Positions 11,856-24,065 of a stretch of 64,000 nucleotides of DNA are shown here, in pieces (position 1 is the first letter of the stretch; each line of letters starts with the position of its first letter). Source of the stretch: Microcebus murinus. Taxonomy: Eukaryota > Chordata > Mammalia > Primates > Cheirogaleidae. The DNA lies in contig NC_134117.1 in assembly GCF_040939455.1 (NCBI RefSeq), positions 49,073,001 through 49,137,000 on the forward strand, written 5' to 3'. The notes beneath the pieces are model-generated. The model was given only the letters and a program-made list of their open reading frames with translations. It had not been told where the DNA came from and did not search any database. A program made the position numbers and the translations under genes.

Positions 11856-14055
11856 TGCCTCAGAAGAATTTTCCGTGAACTGATATTAATAATATGTATT
11901 CTGCAGCTGTTAGATGAAATGATCTGTATATGTTTGTTAAGGCTATTTTGTCTATAGTGAAGTTTAAATTTGATGGGGGTTTTTTTGTTGATTTTCTGTC
12001 TAGATGGTCTGCCCAGTCCTGAGAGTAGGATGTTGAAGTCCTCACTATGGGGTATTGGAGTCTATCTCTCTCTTTATATCTAATAATATTTGCTTTATAT
12101 ATCTATATGTTTCAGATATAGAAATAGTTATAAACACAACTTTTAATGAATCAATCCCTTTAAAATTATATAATTACCTTGTTTGTCTCTTGTTATAGTT
12201 TTTGACTGAAAGCCTGTTTCAAATGGTAAAAGTATAACTACTTCTGATAATTTTTGGTTTCCGATTGCATGGAGAATCTTTTTTTCATTACTTTACTTTC
12301 AGTTTGCACATGTCTTTACAGGTGAAGTGAGTTTATTGTAGGAAGCATATAGTTGGATCTTTTAAAAAAATCCATTCATCCAATCCATATCTTTTAATTC
12401 ATAAATTTTATCTGTTTACATTTTAGATAATTATTGATAGGTGAAGACTTATTCCTGTCATTTTTGTTGTTTTCTGAATATTCTGCATATCCTGCATTCA
12501 TTTTTTTCTCTCTTATTATTTATGCTATTTGGTGGTTTTCCATAGCAAGAAGATTTAATTCTTTTGATTCCTTTCTCTTTTTCATGTTTGTATCTTCTCT
12601 ACAAGTGAGTTTTATACTTTCAGATGCTTTCATGATGGTAGTTATTTTTCTGACATTCCATAAGTTTCATTTCTTTGGGGGACTGTTGCTTGAGGATTAT
12701 TATGTTCCTTTTGAGGTACCATATTTCCCTGCTGTTTCCTGTTTCTTGTGCTCCCATGTTGATTTACACGTATCTGGTGGAACACTTTTTCCAATTTTAT
12801 AATATAGTCTTTGTAGAGAAAGACTTATTCTTACTGATGTTTCTTTCTTATTCTTACGAAGGTGTTGATTGGGTAGGATGTATTGTCTTTGGTTCTAGGT
12901 GGACACAGTAGAGTAGTATCCAAGCAGTTCTTCAGCTATAATCCACATTAGCCATATTTGTGAGTGTCTCAGTTGTTTAGGCTGCAGGAGTCTTTGGTGG
13001 CAGTGGCATGGCTTTTCCAGGGGTGAGCTCACTGATCTAGTTATCTGGCCATGGTGTGTTGTGCTGGTGTGGTAAGCTGGCCAGCTAGGGCATTGGATCA
13101 TTGAAGGTTGGGCTATTTCTCAGGCCAGGGGTGTGATTGCATAGTAGGTCCATGCTCATGGGTAGTTCCACCAGGGGTAGCCCCACTGGACTTTTTTCTC
13201 CAGCTGCAGGTATAGATGCATAGCAGCTTAGAGGCTTGAAGGTGACTCTACTCAGGCTGGGTCTGTTGGGCTGGTTCTCTAGCCAACATTTCAGGTATGC
13301 AGTGGGTAGGGTCAATTGGGGTGGTCCACCTAGATAGTTCTCTGGCCAGATACATAGACATATGGTAATTTGGCCAACATCAAGTTGGCTCCCCTGCTGT
13401 GAAAAAAAATGGGATTCAGGACTGTTTCTGGTCCCAGGCTCTGAGTAGCCAGTGTCATGACATCAGAACTACCATTGTGGGCTTGGCGGCATGATGGTGG
13501 AAACTGAAAGCTTAAGTACAGTGGCTACTGGCCCCCAGAACAAGACACACTTCAGCAGTGGCTCTGGTTTCAAGGTGGCACTGTGTTGCAGTATCTTGGT
13601 TCATAAGGGCAAGGTGGGGGAACGCACAATAGGTGCTTCTACTCTAAGAGTAATACAGCAACATGAATTCCAGGCAGCTCCCCAAGCTGGACTCAGAGCT
13701 TGTGAAGACAATGGGATTCTCCTGCAATAAGAACTGTACGTGTCTTTAGTGGCATTGGGTACATGTGGGGGCTCTCTGCTTACCTTTTTCTTGCAAGAGG
13801 AAGTCCCTCCTCATTCTAGATCCATTCCAGTAGGGAAAACAGAGTGGCAGAGGCAGGGAGACTCACTCACTTCTCTATGCTGCTATCCCGGGCTTCCATG
13901 CTCCACAGGGATTTTGTCAGTCTCTTGCTGTACTCCAGTATTCTCCTTCAGACATTCCAGTCAAATTTTAGTTGTTTATTTACTGTTTTGGTCCTTTTTT
14001 GTGTGGGGGGATAAGGACCAGGCACCTCTAGGCAGCCATCTGGTGACATCACTTC
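11856..14055 (-). mobile_element. Minus-strand L1: 5' region joined to ORF2 endonuclease-domain remnant
   Basis: On the minus strand the 5' end lies near 14055, where GATGGCTGCCTAGAGGTGCC resembles an L1 start. 5' UTR-like sequence continues to about 12900. ORF2 begins around 12430 (TLNVNG-like) and its endonuclease region runs to 11856. The clearest coding remnant is 11860-12045, reading DHLDRKSTKK and NIYRSFHLTAAEYILL. ORF1 is not recognisable. Frameshifts and stops disrupt the ORF. The element ends abruptly at the junction with the plus-strand L1 fragment. Confidence 0.7.
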
Positions 14056-14993
14056 TAATGTTAAATAGATATTACCTTTAATCTACTTAGAATCTATGGA
14101 TAGCCTTTACACAGGCTTTTGATGAACCCAAATGGAAATTCACCTCTGAGAATGTAGTCACTAAGTATCCTTGGTAAGTGAAACGATTCACTCACTCCTT
14201 GGTTTACTAATTCATCTCACTTGCATGATTACTAAATATTTCTGAAGTGATTTTATATATTTTTGTTGCTCCCTCTGAAAATACCAGAACTTTAAACCTG
14301 AAAAATCATATTATTACTATACCTTCTAGTTGTACATATATTATTTTAAGTATCAAAATGGGGTAGTATAAGAGTTTTTGTATAATTATAAGGATTTACA
14401 TTTTTAATAAAAGCTGAGCCCATATGTCTTTGGAAATATACTATGTATGATAAACATAAATATGGGGAAAAAACTCATAAAGTTATATGGCCATGCATTT
14501 TCTTGTATTTTTTCTGGTATATAAGGGTTTAATCTTGAGTTTTTATATAAGATGACTCATAATCCATCCAAATGAAGCACTGATAGCCCCTAAAAGACCT
14601 GAGATGCTTTAGGCAAGCAGAGTTTACTATGGGGAAACTGAATTTAAGGCCCCCATCATGCTTGAAGCAACAGACAAACCAATTCCATCTCTTGTTACAG
14701 AAGTCAGTTGTATCTATTATTGAATAGGTTACTCAATGATCCCACTTAAGATGGTATTTTTTTAAGAAAAAAGAAAAAGTGAAAGCAATGTCTGGGAAAT
14801 ATATGATTTTGGAAGTAGAATCCATTTTTTGTTGTTAATTTGAATTTCTTATCACCAAATTTTATGACTTCAATTCCATTATGAAAATCCATTTTGAATA
14901 GATTCAGTAATTGGAAAATTGAAGTTCAACCATAACCAGATTTAATAATTCATTTGGTTCAGGTCTTATATGTTTTAATTATTCAATATGTTC
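14056..14993. other. Unassigned AT-rich DNA
   Basis: No gene, RNA or confident repeat recognised. Confidence 0.4.
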
Positions 14994-15407
14994 AAAAATA
15001 TATGCAATGATCTCACTTACACGTGGAATCTAAAAATGTCAGACTCATAGAAGCAGAAAATAGAATGGTGGTTACCAGAGAATGGGGGTTGGAGGATTGG
15101 AGAGATGTTAGTAAAAGGATACAATATGTCAGTTAGATAGGAGGAAGAAGTTCAAAAGATCTATTGTGTATCACGCTGACTATAGTTAATAACAATATAA
15201 CGTATACTTGCAAATTACCAAGATAGTAGATTTTAAATGTTCTCACTAAAAAAAGATAAGTATGTGAGGTAATACATATTTTAACAAGCTCTATTTACTC
15301 ATCTCACAGTGTACACATATGTAAAAACATTATGTTGTTCACTATAAATATATACAAGTTTTTGTCAATTAAAAATAAATTAAAAATTTAAAAAATCTAT
15401 GCACTGA
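14994..15407 (+). mobile_element. 5'-truncated L1MA/L1MB-type 3' end with probable target-site repeats
   Basis: Runs from ATGATCTCACTTACACGTGG through AGAATGGTGGTTACCAGAGA, GACTATAGTTAATAACAATA and AAATATATACAAGTTTTTGT to an A-rich tail, in the known order of an L1M 3' UTR. Flanking AAAAATATATGCAATGA (14994-15010) and AAAAATCTATGCACTGA (15391-15407) match at 15 of 17 positions and are likely target-site repeats. Confidence 0.85.
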
Positions 15408-16384
15408 CATGTCTTAAAAATACATACTCAAGAACTTTATGCCCAAACTATTTTACAAAGGCTGAATCCTTCACTCACTCATCTGCTCACTTTCCGGCTC
15501 CACACCCACCCACTACCGTGCTACATACCCACTCCGTCTTCTACTCTGCCAAGTGAGTAAATCAGAATCTCTTTTGAACTGATAAATATTATGATTATAG
15601 TTTATGTCATAAAGAGCATTCTTCTCTTAAATAAATGGACAAAGAAGTTTTCATATTTATCTTTTCAACAATATAATGATTTCTAGGAAAGTTTCCAAAT
15701 GATATGCCTTACATTTTTTTTTATGTCCTGAAATGATATCTTTGTGGTTTTGCCTTTCCAGAAGTTTGTGAAAGTCAAGTTGCACATTTATGTTTGGTGT
15801 TTATAAAAACATCATACTAGTTACACTGTCAGGAGAACACTGCCATTTGTCATACTGTCTGAATGAACTTCCCTATCCACAACCTGTGTGGTGCTGCACA
15901 ATCTCGTTGAGAACAGCTGAGTCATCATGGAGTTGCTTGTTTTTGTCATCACTCCATTTGCTGATGCTTTGGGTCTCTGTGATCAAGAGCTAAGACATCA
16001 CCTCTTTTTCCTCTGGTAACGTAACATAGTCACAATGGTCATAATTGGTTAATACACGTTTGAGAAATATCAGTTCACCATTTAATACTGCAACAGTTAC
16101 TGGGGGTAAAGATGCCAGTCTAATTGGAAAGACATACACATAAACAGATAATTCCAATCTATGAAAAGTACATTTGAGATGCTATGAGTGAGGGAAGGAG
16201 CACTTTCACTAGCTATTTTAGTCGTGAGGGTGACCAAGGAGGCTTTAATATTCCCATTGCTTGAGTAAACTTCCATAGGTTTCTTCCTGACTCTAGCCCT
16301 TGACTTCCCTTTTCTTAGAGAATTTACTTTAGAAAACTTGCAGTTATAAACCTTTTCTCTTTCCCATTGAAATGTAAATCTTCT
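15408..16384. other. Unassigned DNA
   Basis: No gene supported. Contains a CCA-rich patch (15485-15535) of unknown significance. Confidence 0.4.
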
Positions 16385-16740
16385 CACATCTTCTCAGTTT
16401 TATAACCCAGGAATGCCTATCTGAAGGACCTTCATCCCTTTCAAATGGAATCATCAGGAAAAATAGGAGCTCCATCTCACAGTCTCTATGGGAGGGTAGG
16501 AACCTAACTTTGATAAGAAACACTTAGCAAACACAGATGATCTAATCACATTAACCATTAACCACCCTCCCTGCAACATCCTCTAGTACTTCTCCACTAG
16601 TTCACCCCGGTGCTTAAGAATTCTCTCTTTTGTTTCAGAAGTTGTTCAGTTCAATCTCTTTCTCCTCTTGCAATAGTCCTGAATACAGTCTTTCTTGACT
16701 ATGTAACTTATCTGGTGCAATTTTTCTTTGACAAGAGTCA
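16385..16740 (+). mobile_element. Endogenous retrovirus LTR-like fragment
   Basis: LTR-style composition: AACACTTAGCAAACACAGAT, a CCACCCTCCCTGCAACATCC stretch, CCCCGGTGCTTAAGAATTCT, then CTCCTCTTGCAATAGTCCTG and GAATACAGTCTTTCTTGACT. This resembles ERV1-class LTRs with a damaged poly(A) signal (AATACA). Ends are approximate and no internal retroviral sequence adjoins. Confidence 0.5.
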
Positions 16741-18227
16741 CCACCTATAAGATTCTAGAGCAAAGTTTAGAAATCAGTGGTAAGAGAATAAATAAGCACT
16801 ATTATGGCTCTAGGAATTCAGCAATTTCTAGCTGCTGAATTACTGCCTCCTGCTTTTCTAGGATGGTCACAAAGTTATGCTGATTACTGCTAGAGCCAGT
16901 CTACCCTGCCTAGCAGTCACTCACAGCAAGAAAGAATTCTCTAGTATGGCAAGGAGAGAGTGTGCTCCAGCCTCCATCTGAATTTTCCTTTAATGTTCTC
17001 TGTCTACTCTTATCCAGTCTTTCCTTCAAGCCAGTTGTGAAATTCTTCCTCATTGTTATAACAGTGTAGTCTCCCCCTCCTCCCATAGATTTGGAAGCAT
17101 AAAATTGAGAGTGGAGAATATGTAACAGAGGAAAGGGCCTAAAGAAAAAAAAACATTTTCTTTCTCTTTAAAACTTCCTCCTACTCTTTTTAGGAACTAC
17201 AACTTGGCCTGCATCCCTGAGGCAGGTTAAGTCCTTTGTTCAAAGATAACTCAGCAGTCCTTGACAGCATAGTTCACAGGCTTTCTCTTCTGGCAAAGAT
17301 GGTCCAATTAGAAGAGTTAACAATAACCTAGAATGGAGGGACCCTCTCTGCATTTCTGCTTATATGCTGGAAATTTGGATTTTCATATGAGAAGGTCTGC
17401 CATTTTTCCTCCTTTGCTAGTAAAGTAGTAAAAACTTTCTTTCCTCTTCCCCAAAACTCTTGTCCTCCTTCTTCTGATGTGATCTTGAGGACAAGTGCTC
17501 AGTTTTCAGTAACACCATTTTTTTTCCTTGTAACACTATTTCAAGCCATTTTGATCTCTTCCTTCTGTAAATTCCAATAGCACTTTTTTTTTCTAATTTG
17601 AATAATCCATTAAGAAATCTTATATTTTATTATTTAGGCTTTATTAGAAAATACATTTTCTTCAGCCCTCATACCTCAACTTGTAATATCCCTTTCTGCT
17701 GGCCCTTTTTAAACAGAACATAGCATAAACATTTTCAAGGCTTGTGCATACAGATCTTTTCTGAAGGACAAATTCTAGAACACAATTACTAAAAAGTAGT
17801 CTTAGGTGATTTACTTCTGAGTTTTGGACTATCTCTGCCACAGGGAGTTTTCTTTCTGATTCCTTAACACCACCCAGTAGAATATTCTTGTCTTTTTCTC
17901 TTTTTCCTTAAGTGGGCAAAAACTAAATACTATTATTCCTTTTTCCCTCACCAAATGAGATACATTATGTAATATTACATATACTCTATGAGCAGCCAAA
18001 TGAGAAATTGACAGCAATAATGAAAAACTTTAAACAGGATACAGCCACTCAATTTACACATTTTGCATTTGAATTTCATCAAAATTTATAAAACATATAG
18101 AAATGGGTTCTCTCATTGAAGCCAGATACTGTAGATCTCCTACTTTTCTCCTGAGATAGTACTGAGAACCTTTCATCGAACTTTAGGTGTTTGAGAAATT
18201 CAATTTGAAAACCACAGAATCCTGATA
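16741..18227. other. Unassigned DNA
   Basis: No gene or RNA recognised. Pyrimidine-rich in places (17400-17600). Confidence 0.4.
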
Positions 18228-18345
18228 GTTATCAAACTTCATGGTACACAGAATTACTGAAAATTGCTTGAAAATACATATTCTGTTGCAGGGTATCCCT
18301 AGACCAATACAGGAGGGGAATATTGAGCCAGATCTTAAGTGTTAG
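18228..18345. mobile_element. Possible MER5-like hAT relic
   Basis: The ATCAAACTTCATGGTACACA stretch followed by GAATTACTGAAAATTGCTTG and AAATACATATTCTG resembles the MER5A terminal region (hAT DNA transposon). Heavily diverged and low certainty. Confidence 0.3.
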
Positions 18346-19137
18346 GGAAAATTATGAGAAACCTTATTCTTAAAATCTGTGGCTCAGCATATCCTGTGTG
18401 GGGTGAAAAAATGTTTTAAAGTTAATATTTGACTAAATGAAAGGAAAAGTAGACAGCTGCAAAAATCACTAATTAGTTAAGTTAGACTCTTCCAATGGTT
18501 AGCAAGTTCAACTTTAACTCTGCCAAATAATGCCTATTTCTCATTTTGAGTTCCAGGGATTGTACAATACCATCTTTTCTAACATTAAAAGAATTACTTT
18601 GAAAATATAATTAAGACATCTAAAGAAGAAAAAAAAAACACATTCTCTATTCTTCTTCCTGTCTCCCTTTCTGTGCCTTTAAAAAAAATCTTGTTGACAG
18701 TTGTCTTGCCATCTGTTCCAGCAGGGCAAACGTATAAAAGTTGGTGATAATTTTCAATGGAAGCAGTTGATTATAGATAACATATTATTTTCTGAAAATA
18801 TGTCTGTTAATGTCTCATTAAAACATTAACCAACAAAGCAATTGGTCTGGGAAAAAAAAAAAAACACCTCAAGAATAGAGAAGGCATGTTTGTTTCTTCC
18901 CAAGGTATTCAAAATTGTGTTTTTCAGGTTAACACTCCTTCAACTTTAAACATATGGTTGGGAAAAGGGGAAGGGTAATGGAGTGGGGAACATCTAACTC
19001 CAACCCTACATTGCTGACTGCATAGGCTAAGGCCTAATTAGCCATTATTATTGTGATAATAAATATTGTTATAATGATGGCACAGTGACAGAAGCAAGCC
19101 ACTGTGGGATAAATTTTTTGGGCTACTAAACAAAAAA
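18346..19137. other. Unassigned AT-rich DNA
   Basis: No gene recognised. Short A-runs (18630-18639, 18850-18863) only. Confidence 0.4.
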
Positions 19138-19703
19138 TGTAAAATGCACTGAAATTGAAACTGCCTTTACAAATTAATAAAGAGGTACAAGGCAAACTAT
19201 GTTAAGGGCCTAGCTAAAAATAATGATAATAATTAGTCCCTGTCCCCTTGTTTGCTTCTCTGCAATTGCCATTCCGGAGCCACAAGGATTCTTAGCCTTC
19301 TCCATAGATAACATCACCTTTTTGGAAATCTTGGGGTAGTTTCTTAGATATCTGCCAGGTCCAGCATTCCAGGGAAACAGCTGACCCACCCAGACCAGCG
19401 AACTGACTCAACTGGTCTTGTGACCCTCACCCAAGAACCTGGTCAGCAAAGAAGAGGATTTCTACAACCCTATGGTTCTGCCCCCAACCCAGCTAATTAG
19501 CAGACTCAATTTCCTACACTAAGCTGTCTTTAAAAACCCTGTCTTCCAAAATTTCCAGGAGGTGGATTTGAGCAATTTCCCCTGTCTCCGCATTTAGCGC
19601 TATGTGGATTAAACTCTTTCTCTGCTGCAAACCCTGCTGTCTAGGTGCATTGGCTTCCTCTTGAGCAGTGAGCAAATGAATCTGGTTGGGTGGCAATGTT
19701 ACA
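19138..19703 (+). mobile_element. LTR of an endogenous retrovirus
   Basis: Ends in a typical R-U5 arrangement: GCGCTATGTGGATTAAACTC, then TTTCTCTGCTGCAAACCCTG and a terminal TGGCAATGTTACA. A GCTTTTAAAAACC-type promoter-like patch precedes it (TGTCTTTAAAAACCCTGTC near 19525). The 5' boundary at TGTAAAATGCACTG is a guess. No internal provirus is present, so it is a solo or broken LTR. Confidence 0.55.
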
Positions 19704-19708
19704 GCAAG

Positions 19709-20090
19709 TGTTACAGCGGCAGGTGGTCCAGTCCGGAGGACAAACCCAGAGGCACAATGAGAGTCTGATAATCAAAGTTTATTCTCTCGGGGGAAGCGGG
19801 GGGCTCAGAGGGCCCTCACCACTGAATTCTCAGCACCATCTACCCGATTTTCCCCACTTTTATTAAGTTGGGGTGGCCTGAGGGCTGGGGTATCAGGTTG
19901 CTAATGCCCGCCAGCTAACAGGTTAGTTGATGCATCAGGTAATAGGTTCAGGGTTACCCTGATGTGCCATGTAATAGATTAATTAGTTGCTGGGTTAGGT
20001 AATAGGTTAGTGTTATGCTTATGCGTGTCTTCCGTGAGGGGTGGGGGTCTCAAGTGCCTGATACATAGATGGGGGTTTTCCTTATCAGCA
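19709..20090 (-). mobile_element. Second LTR, opposite orientation
   Basis: On the minus strand it begins TGCTGATAAGGAAAACCCCC and ends CCACCTGCCGCTGTAACA, giving TG...CA ends over 382 bp. An AATAAA lies in GAGAATAAACTTTGATTATC, followed by a TCTCATTGTGCCTCTGGG U5-like stretch. It abuts the plus-strand LTR within a few bases. No clear target-site repeat is seen. Confidence 0.55.
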
Positions 20091-20904
20091 ACAAAATTCC
20101 TTCCAATATCTTTCTGTGACTAGTGGTAAGCACCATTTGTTTTGAGCCACCCCCCCAAAAAAAATTGTGTAATAAATTCACAGTAGTATACTTTCTAGAT
20201 CTGCCTTCTCATCTGCAAAATGAGAATAACCACGTGTACTTTACTGTTCTTGGCACACAGTGTCTCCATTCCTGTGTCAGGAGAGAGCCCCAGGAGCCCA
20301 GTGAATCAACCTGACTGACAATTGCAGCCAATCCTTAGGAAGATGACTCTTCCCTTCTGTCCTAGAATATGATGCCGGAAGGTCCACAGTCAAGTTCATA
20401 TGGTGGGATTCTGGTCAACTGGCAAATCACATCAGGGTGGAACTTACTGAAATATATCACAATGAAACAGACACTGAGAAGACTCTCAATGGCTATTAGT
20501 ACTCAATCCCTACCCCCACCCATTTCTTTCCATAATTAACTATTAACTCTGCATTTTAGGTTATTTAAAATTATGTTAGTATAAAGTTATTGGCATGGTA
20601 GGACTTTGGGAAAAAAAAAAAAAAACCATTTTTACTGCCAAGTCATCCCAGAGGGATGCAATTGTCTAATTTGTCACGTCATTGTATAACTTATCCAGTA
20701 ACAACTTCCTCTCTTACTAGATAAATTTTAAAACCATACTTTATAAGCAGAATTCTTTGCATGTGAGTGAAAGTGTTTTTTCTGCGTATTCTGTTATCAG
20801 TGCTGACGGTGGAGAATTTTCACTGTAGGTTTCCAAGCAAGAATTTCAAAGTGGATCCCTTGACCCTAGTTAATTATAAAATAAGTACTTCTGTTCTTTT
20901 AAGT
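20091..20904. other. Unassigned DNA
   Basis: No gene recognised. A poly(A) run lies near 20611-20625. Confidence 0.4.
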
Positions 20905-21060
20905 GTCCTCCTGGCCAGCAGGCATTGTGCAGGAGGAAACCACACCCCCAAGAGCCACTGGGTGTCTCTGGGAAGTCTCTACTTGTGTGAAGAACATTAT
21001 TACTTTGCCCTCCAAGATGCTTCTCTCTAGAATGAATAAACTCAATTCCTTTCATCTTTA
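20905..21060 (+). mobile_element. Possible LTR fragment
   Basis: AGAATGAATAAACTCAATTC with upstream GC-richer sequence and downstream TTTCATCTTTACTCTTGGGC looks like an LTR poly(A) region. Family not identified. Confidence 0.3.
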
Positions 21061-21106
21061 CTCTTGGGCTTTCTTTTTTATGCCTCTTGGGCTTTCTTTT
21101 CCATGC
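21061..21106 (+). repeat. 23-bp tandem duplication
   Basis: Two adjacent 23-bp units beginning CTCTTGGGCTTTCTTTT differ at two positions (TTA versus CCA). Confidence 0.9.
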
Positions 21107-21929
21107 CTTTGTCATTTTCTTTTTGTATGAGAAATCCAGAAATGAAAGTAACAATCTCTACCTGAACAAAGATAAATGTCAATAAAGGTACAATTAATCT
21201 ATCCTATCTATGTCTCAATGCTAGCAGGAAAAATAATTTTAAAATGTTATTTCTCTTTCCTTCAGAATATTCGAAGTCAGAAAATTTTGTGTATATTTGT
21301 ATTTATAATGTTAAATAGTATTTTTTTTCCCTAACCAAAAGTAGCACTTGTTAGGTTGTTAAACTCTTGTAGTGAATGTTGTTCAAGGAAGAGTGAGATT
21401 ATTTAATTTCCATTTTTGTTGACCTTCTGTGTGTAATCTAATGGTTTATTTACTGAACAAAAATAGATCAGAGACAGTTTGTCCTCATTAAAGTATGTTA
21501 GCTCAGTAAAAGCATAATAATATTTTTTTTTGAAAACCTGGTAACAATAGAAGTAAGGAGAAGAAATCAAAATTTATTAGCCTATTAATGTGCTAACGCT
21601 CCCTAAAGAAGACAAAGTAAACGCTTCTGCCCAACCAAAGTTCAATGTTAACTTGAATCTCCTATATTTATATATCTCCCCTGGTACCTACAAAGACCTT
21701 GAGAGACTTGAGGGGATGTCTTGTGTGTGATTACATAGAATAAAGTCTAATAGCGCTCTAAATCTTACTTCCAACCCTATGTAACCAAGATATGATGTGA
21801 GGATAAACTTCAAATTGTTTTCCTACTAATTATTCTAGCCACACAGACTTGCTTCGTTCACACTACTATAGTTCCATTCCATGCTAATATTTTTACCTAC
21901 ATTCAAATGCTTTACATGATAACTGAAAG
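21107..21929. other. Unassigned AT-rich DNA
   Basis: No gene or repeat recognised. Confidence 0.4.
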
Positions 21930-22160
21930 GTTTTATAGACACAGGTATAAATATATAGGGAAAAGTCCTGAAGGGCATATACAAACTTTTAACAATGATG
22001 TCCTTGGAAAAATAGAGAAAAATGTAGAACATGTGAGTTGGAGAAAGAGAATGGTGGTTGTGTCTGATTAAAGGGAAAATTTTAAGTTTTAGTTAAAATA
22101 TTTCAATATTGTTTGAATTCTTTTATAGTGAGACTATATCAATACATCATTTTTTTTATA
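21930..22160 (+). mobile_element. Possible L1M 3' relic
   Basis: AAAAGTCCTGAAGGGCATAT followed by ACAAACTTTTAACAATGATG and a T-rich decay resembles an old L1M tail. Weak. Confidence 0.3.
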
Positions 22161-23635
22161 ATGTTAGGCCATAACTTTTAAAAAAAACATTAAAAATCTT
22201 TAACATTAATAGCTTAAAAAACTCCATGGAGTGATTAAAGTTTTTACTTGAATAGTAGTATCCTATTAATCCTAGGTGTTTATATTTGTCCTCTTTTTCT
22301 AGTACACTTTTAGGAAAGTTGACCAAAAAAGGTATATTGGATGTATCTGCATTTCTCAAAGTGTCCAATATTAAAAATCACATTCCTGGAAGTAGCAGAA
22401 AAGAAAATCGTCATGTATCTCAGGTCAGTTTGATCCCCACAAAGAAAATAATAAAAGGTCTGCCCACATCATTTGATTATTTGATCTATTCGCATTAGCA
22501 ACTGGCTTAATTTCAAGACTAGGTCTGTCAAAATCACATTTTCCATTTCATGGTATGTAGCTTTCTTTTTTAAGAAAATGTTATTAATACATATCTTAAA
22601 ATATTGCTGAATAAAAATGAATGTTGTTACTATTTCCACACCATTTAACTGAGAGATATGCCAATATGCTATCGAAGCAATAAACAAATTGCAGCCTTTA
22701 ACTCATAATGTTCCCTACCACAAAACTCACCCAGCAGGTGCTCCGCAGAACACTGATGACATCCAATGGCCAAATAAATGATTTACAGGATTTTAGCCAC
22801 TCAGTAGCAGAGCCTTCCCTCAAGTGGTATCCTTCTTGGTTCTGCCCAGGTATGGTATCTTTTCCATAAGGAGAAGATTAAGTACAATCTCCTTATATGA
22901 AGACAGGCATGAAGAAACCAAAAGGAAACAGAATGGAAAATGGAGACAGCAGTCTTCTTTGAGTTATCATGCAAGGCTAGCCTCTCAGGAAGAGAATTTC
23001 TTCAGTGGAACCTCATGAAAAATCTTTTTTAGGTAAATGTTCCTATGCTTCAGCTATGTTTGATTTGAATAGTGCTTTAGATTATAAGGTTTTTGAAGTC
23101 AGAGGATACCATACCACAGGTTGCAAATATCTGGGGAAAATGAAAGATTACTGTAACAAGTTCCAAACACGTTATTATGAAAAACTCCATTCTGGAGTTG
23201 GATGGGTTCTGTCCCTTGGTTTTATTAAAGTCACACCATGTACACATCATTTACTGATAAGACTGCTATTAATTTACAGAAAGACTATGACTGTATCAAT
23301 TTCTACTTGGTTCATAGCCTGCTTTATTGCAATTAATTCAAAGGTGGCTTGTGATAAGAATGAAGAATGGATTGAGAGTGAATTAAGAATAAAGAAAGGG
23401 GGTGTGCTTTATGTAATTCCCTTGCACCTGTTCTGCGAATGTGTTGTGTACCTCTGCTTTTTGCTTGCACTGATCCTTGTAACTGAATTCATTCTAAGTA
23501 CGCTCATACTAAGCCATCATCCAATATTTTTAATATAGCCTTTTCTAATCATGCTATTTGGAATTATGCATGCTTTCCTAGGTTGATGGACTGCGTTGTT
23601 TTGCACGTCCCATTAGCTTTTGTCACATTCTACCC
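22161..23635. other. Unassigned DNA, including a chance 177-codon frame
   Basis: The frame 23005-23538 has no recognisable domain, no GC rise and no splice or promoter context. I treat it as chance, not a gene. Confidence 0.4.
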
Positions 23636-23667
23636 TGTGTGTGTGTGTGTGTGTGTGTACACACACA
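23636..23667 (+). repeat. (TG)n microsatellite running into (AC)
   Basis: About 11-12 TG units followed directly by TACACACACA, so the junction is self-complementary. Confidence 0.95.
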
Positions 23668-23849
23668 AAATATTATATATGTAATTGTTTTTCCTTTAGG
23701 TATCTATCTTCCACTCTCAGTTTTGATATTCTTATAAATAGGAGCCAGATGTTATCCAGGCCTGAGCCTCCCACTGTAATAACAGGTGCCTGGTATTCAT
23801 TTGGTGCTCAATTCATGTTTATTTAATTAATGTCTTTATATTATTACAT

Positions 23850-24065
23850 AGTCTTATCTATTCTCAGTTGCCATCTTCTCATATCTATCAGCAGAACTTA
23901 ACACAGTTAATCATTTCTCCCTGTTTGGAACACTTTCTTCATTTGGCTTTCAGGACACCACAATTTCTTGTTTTCTGTTTCTGGCCCTTTACTTTATTAT
24001 TATCCAGTTTCTGCTCATCTCCACAGCTGCCATAGATGGAGGATGGAAAATTCAATGTTTTCTAT
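23850..24065 (+). mobile_element. L2 LINE, left part
   Basis: AACTTAACACAGTTAATCAT, GGAACACTTTCTTCATTTGG and CTTTCAGGACACCACAATTT follow the L2 ORF2 consensus in order. The element resumes at 24624 after an LTR. Confidence 0.75.

Noticed and set aside
10773..11883. Cluster of 95-121 codon frames on both strands
   Set aside because: All lie in GC-rich L1 5' UTR, which is non-coding.
23005..23538. 177-codon open frame
   Set aside because: No recognisable domain, AT-rich chance composition, no promoter, splice or poly(A) context and no sign of retroposition.
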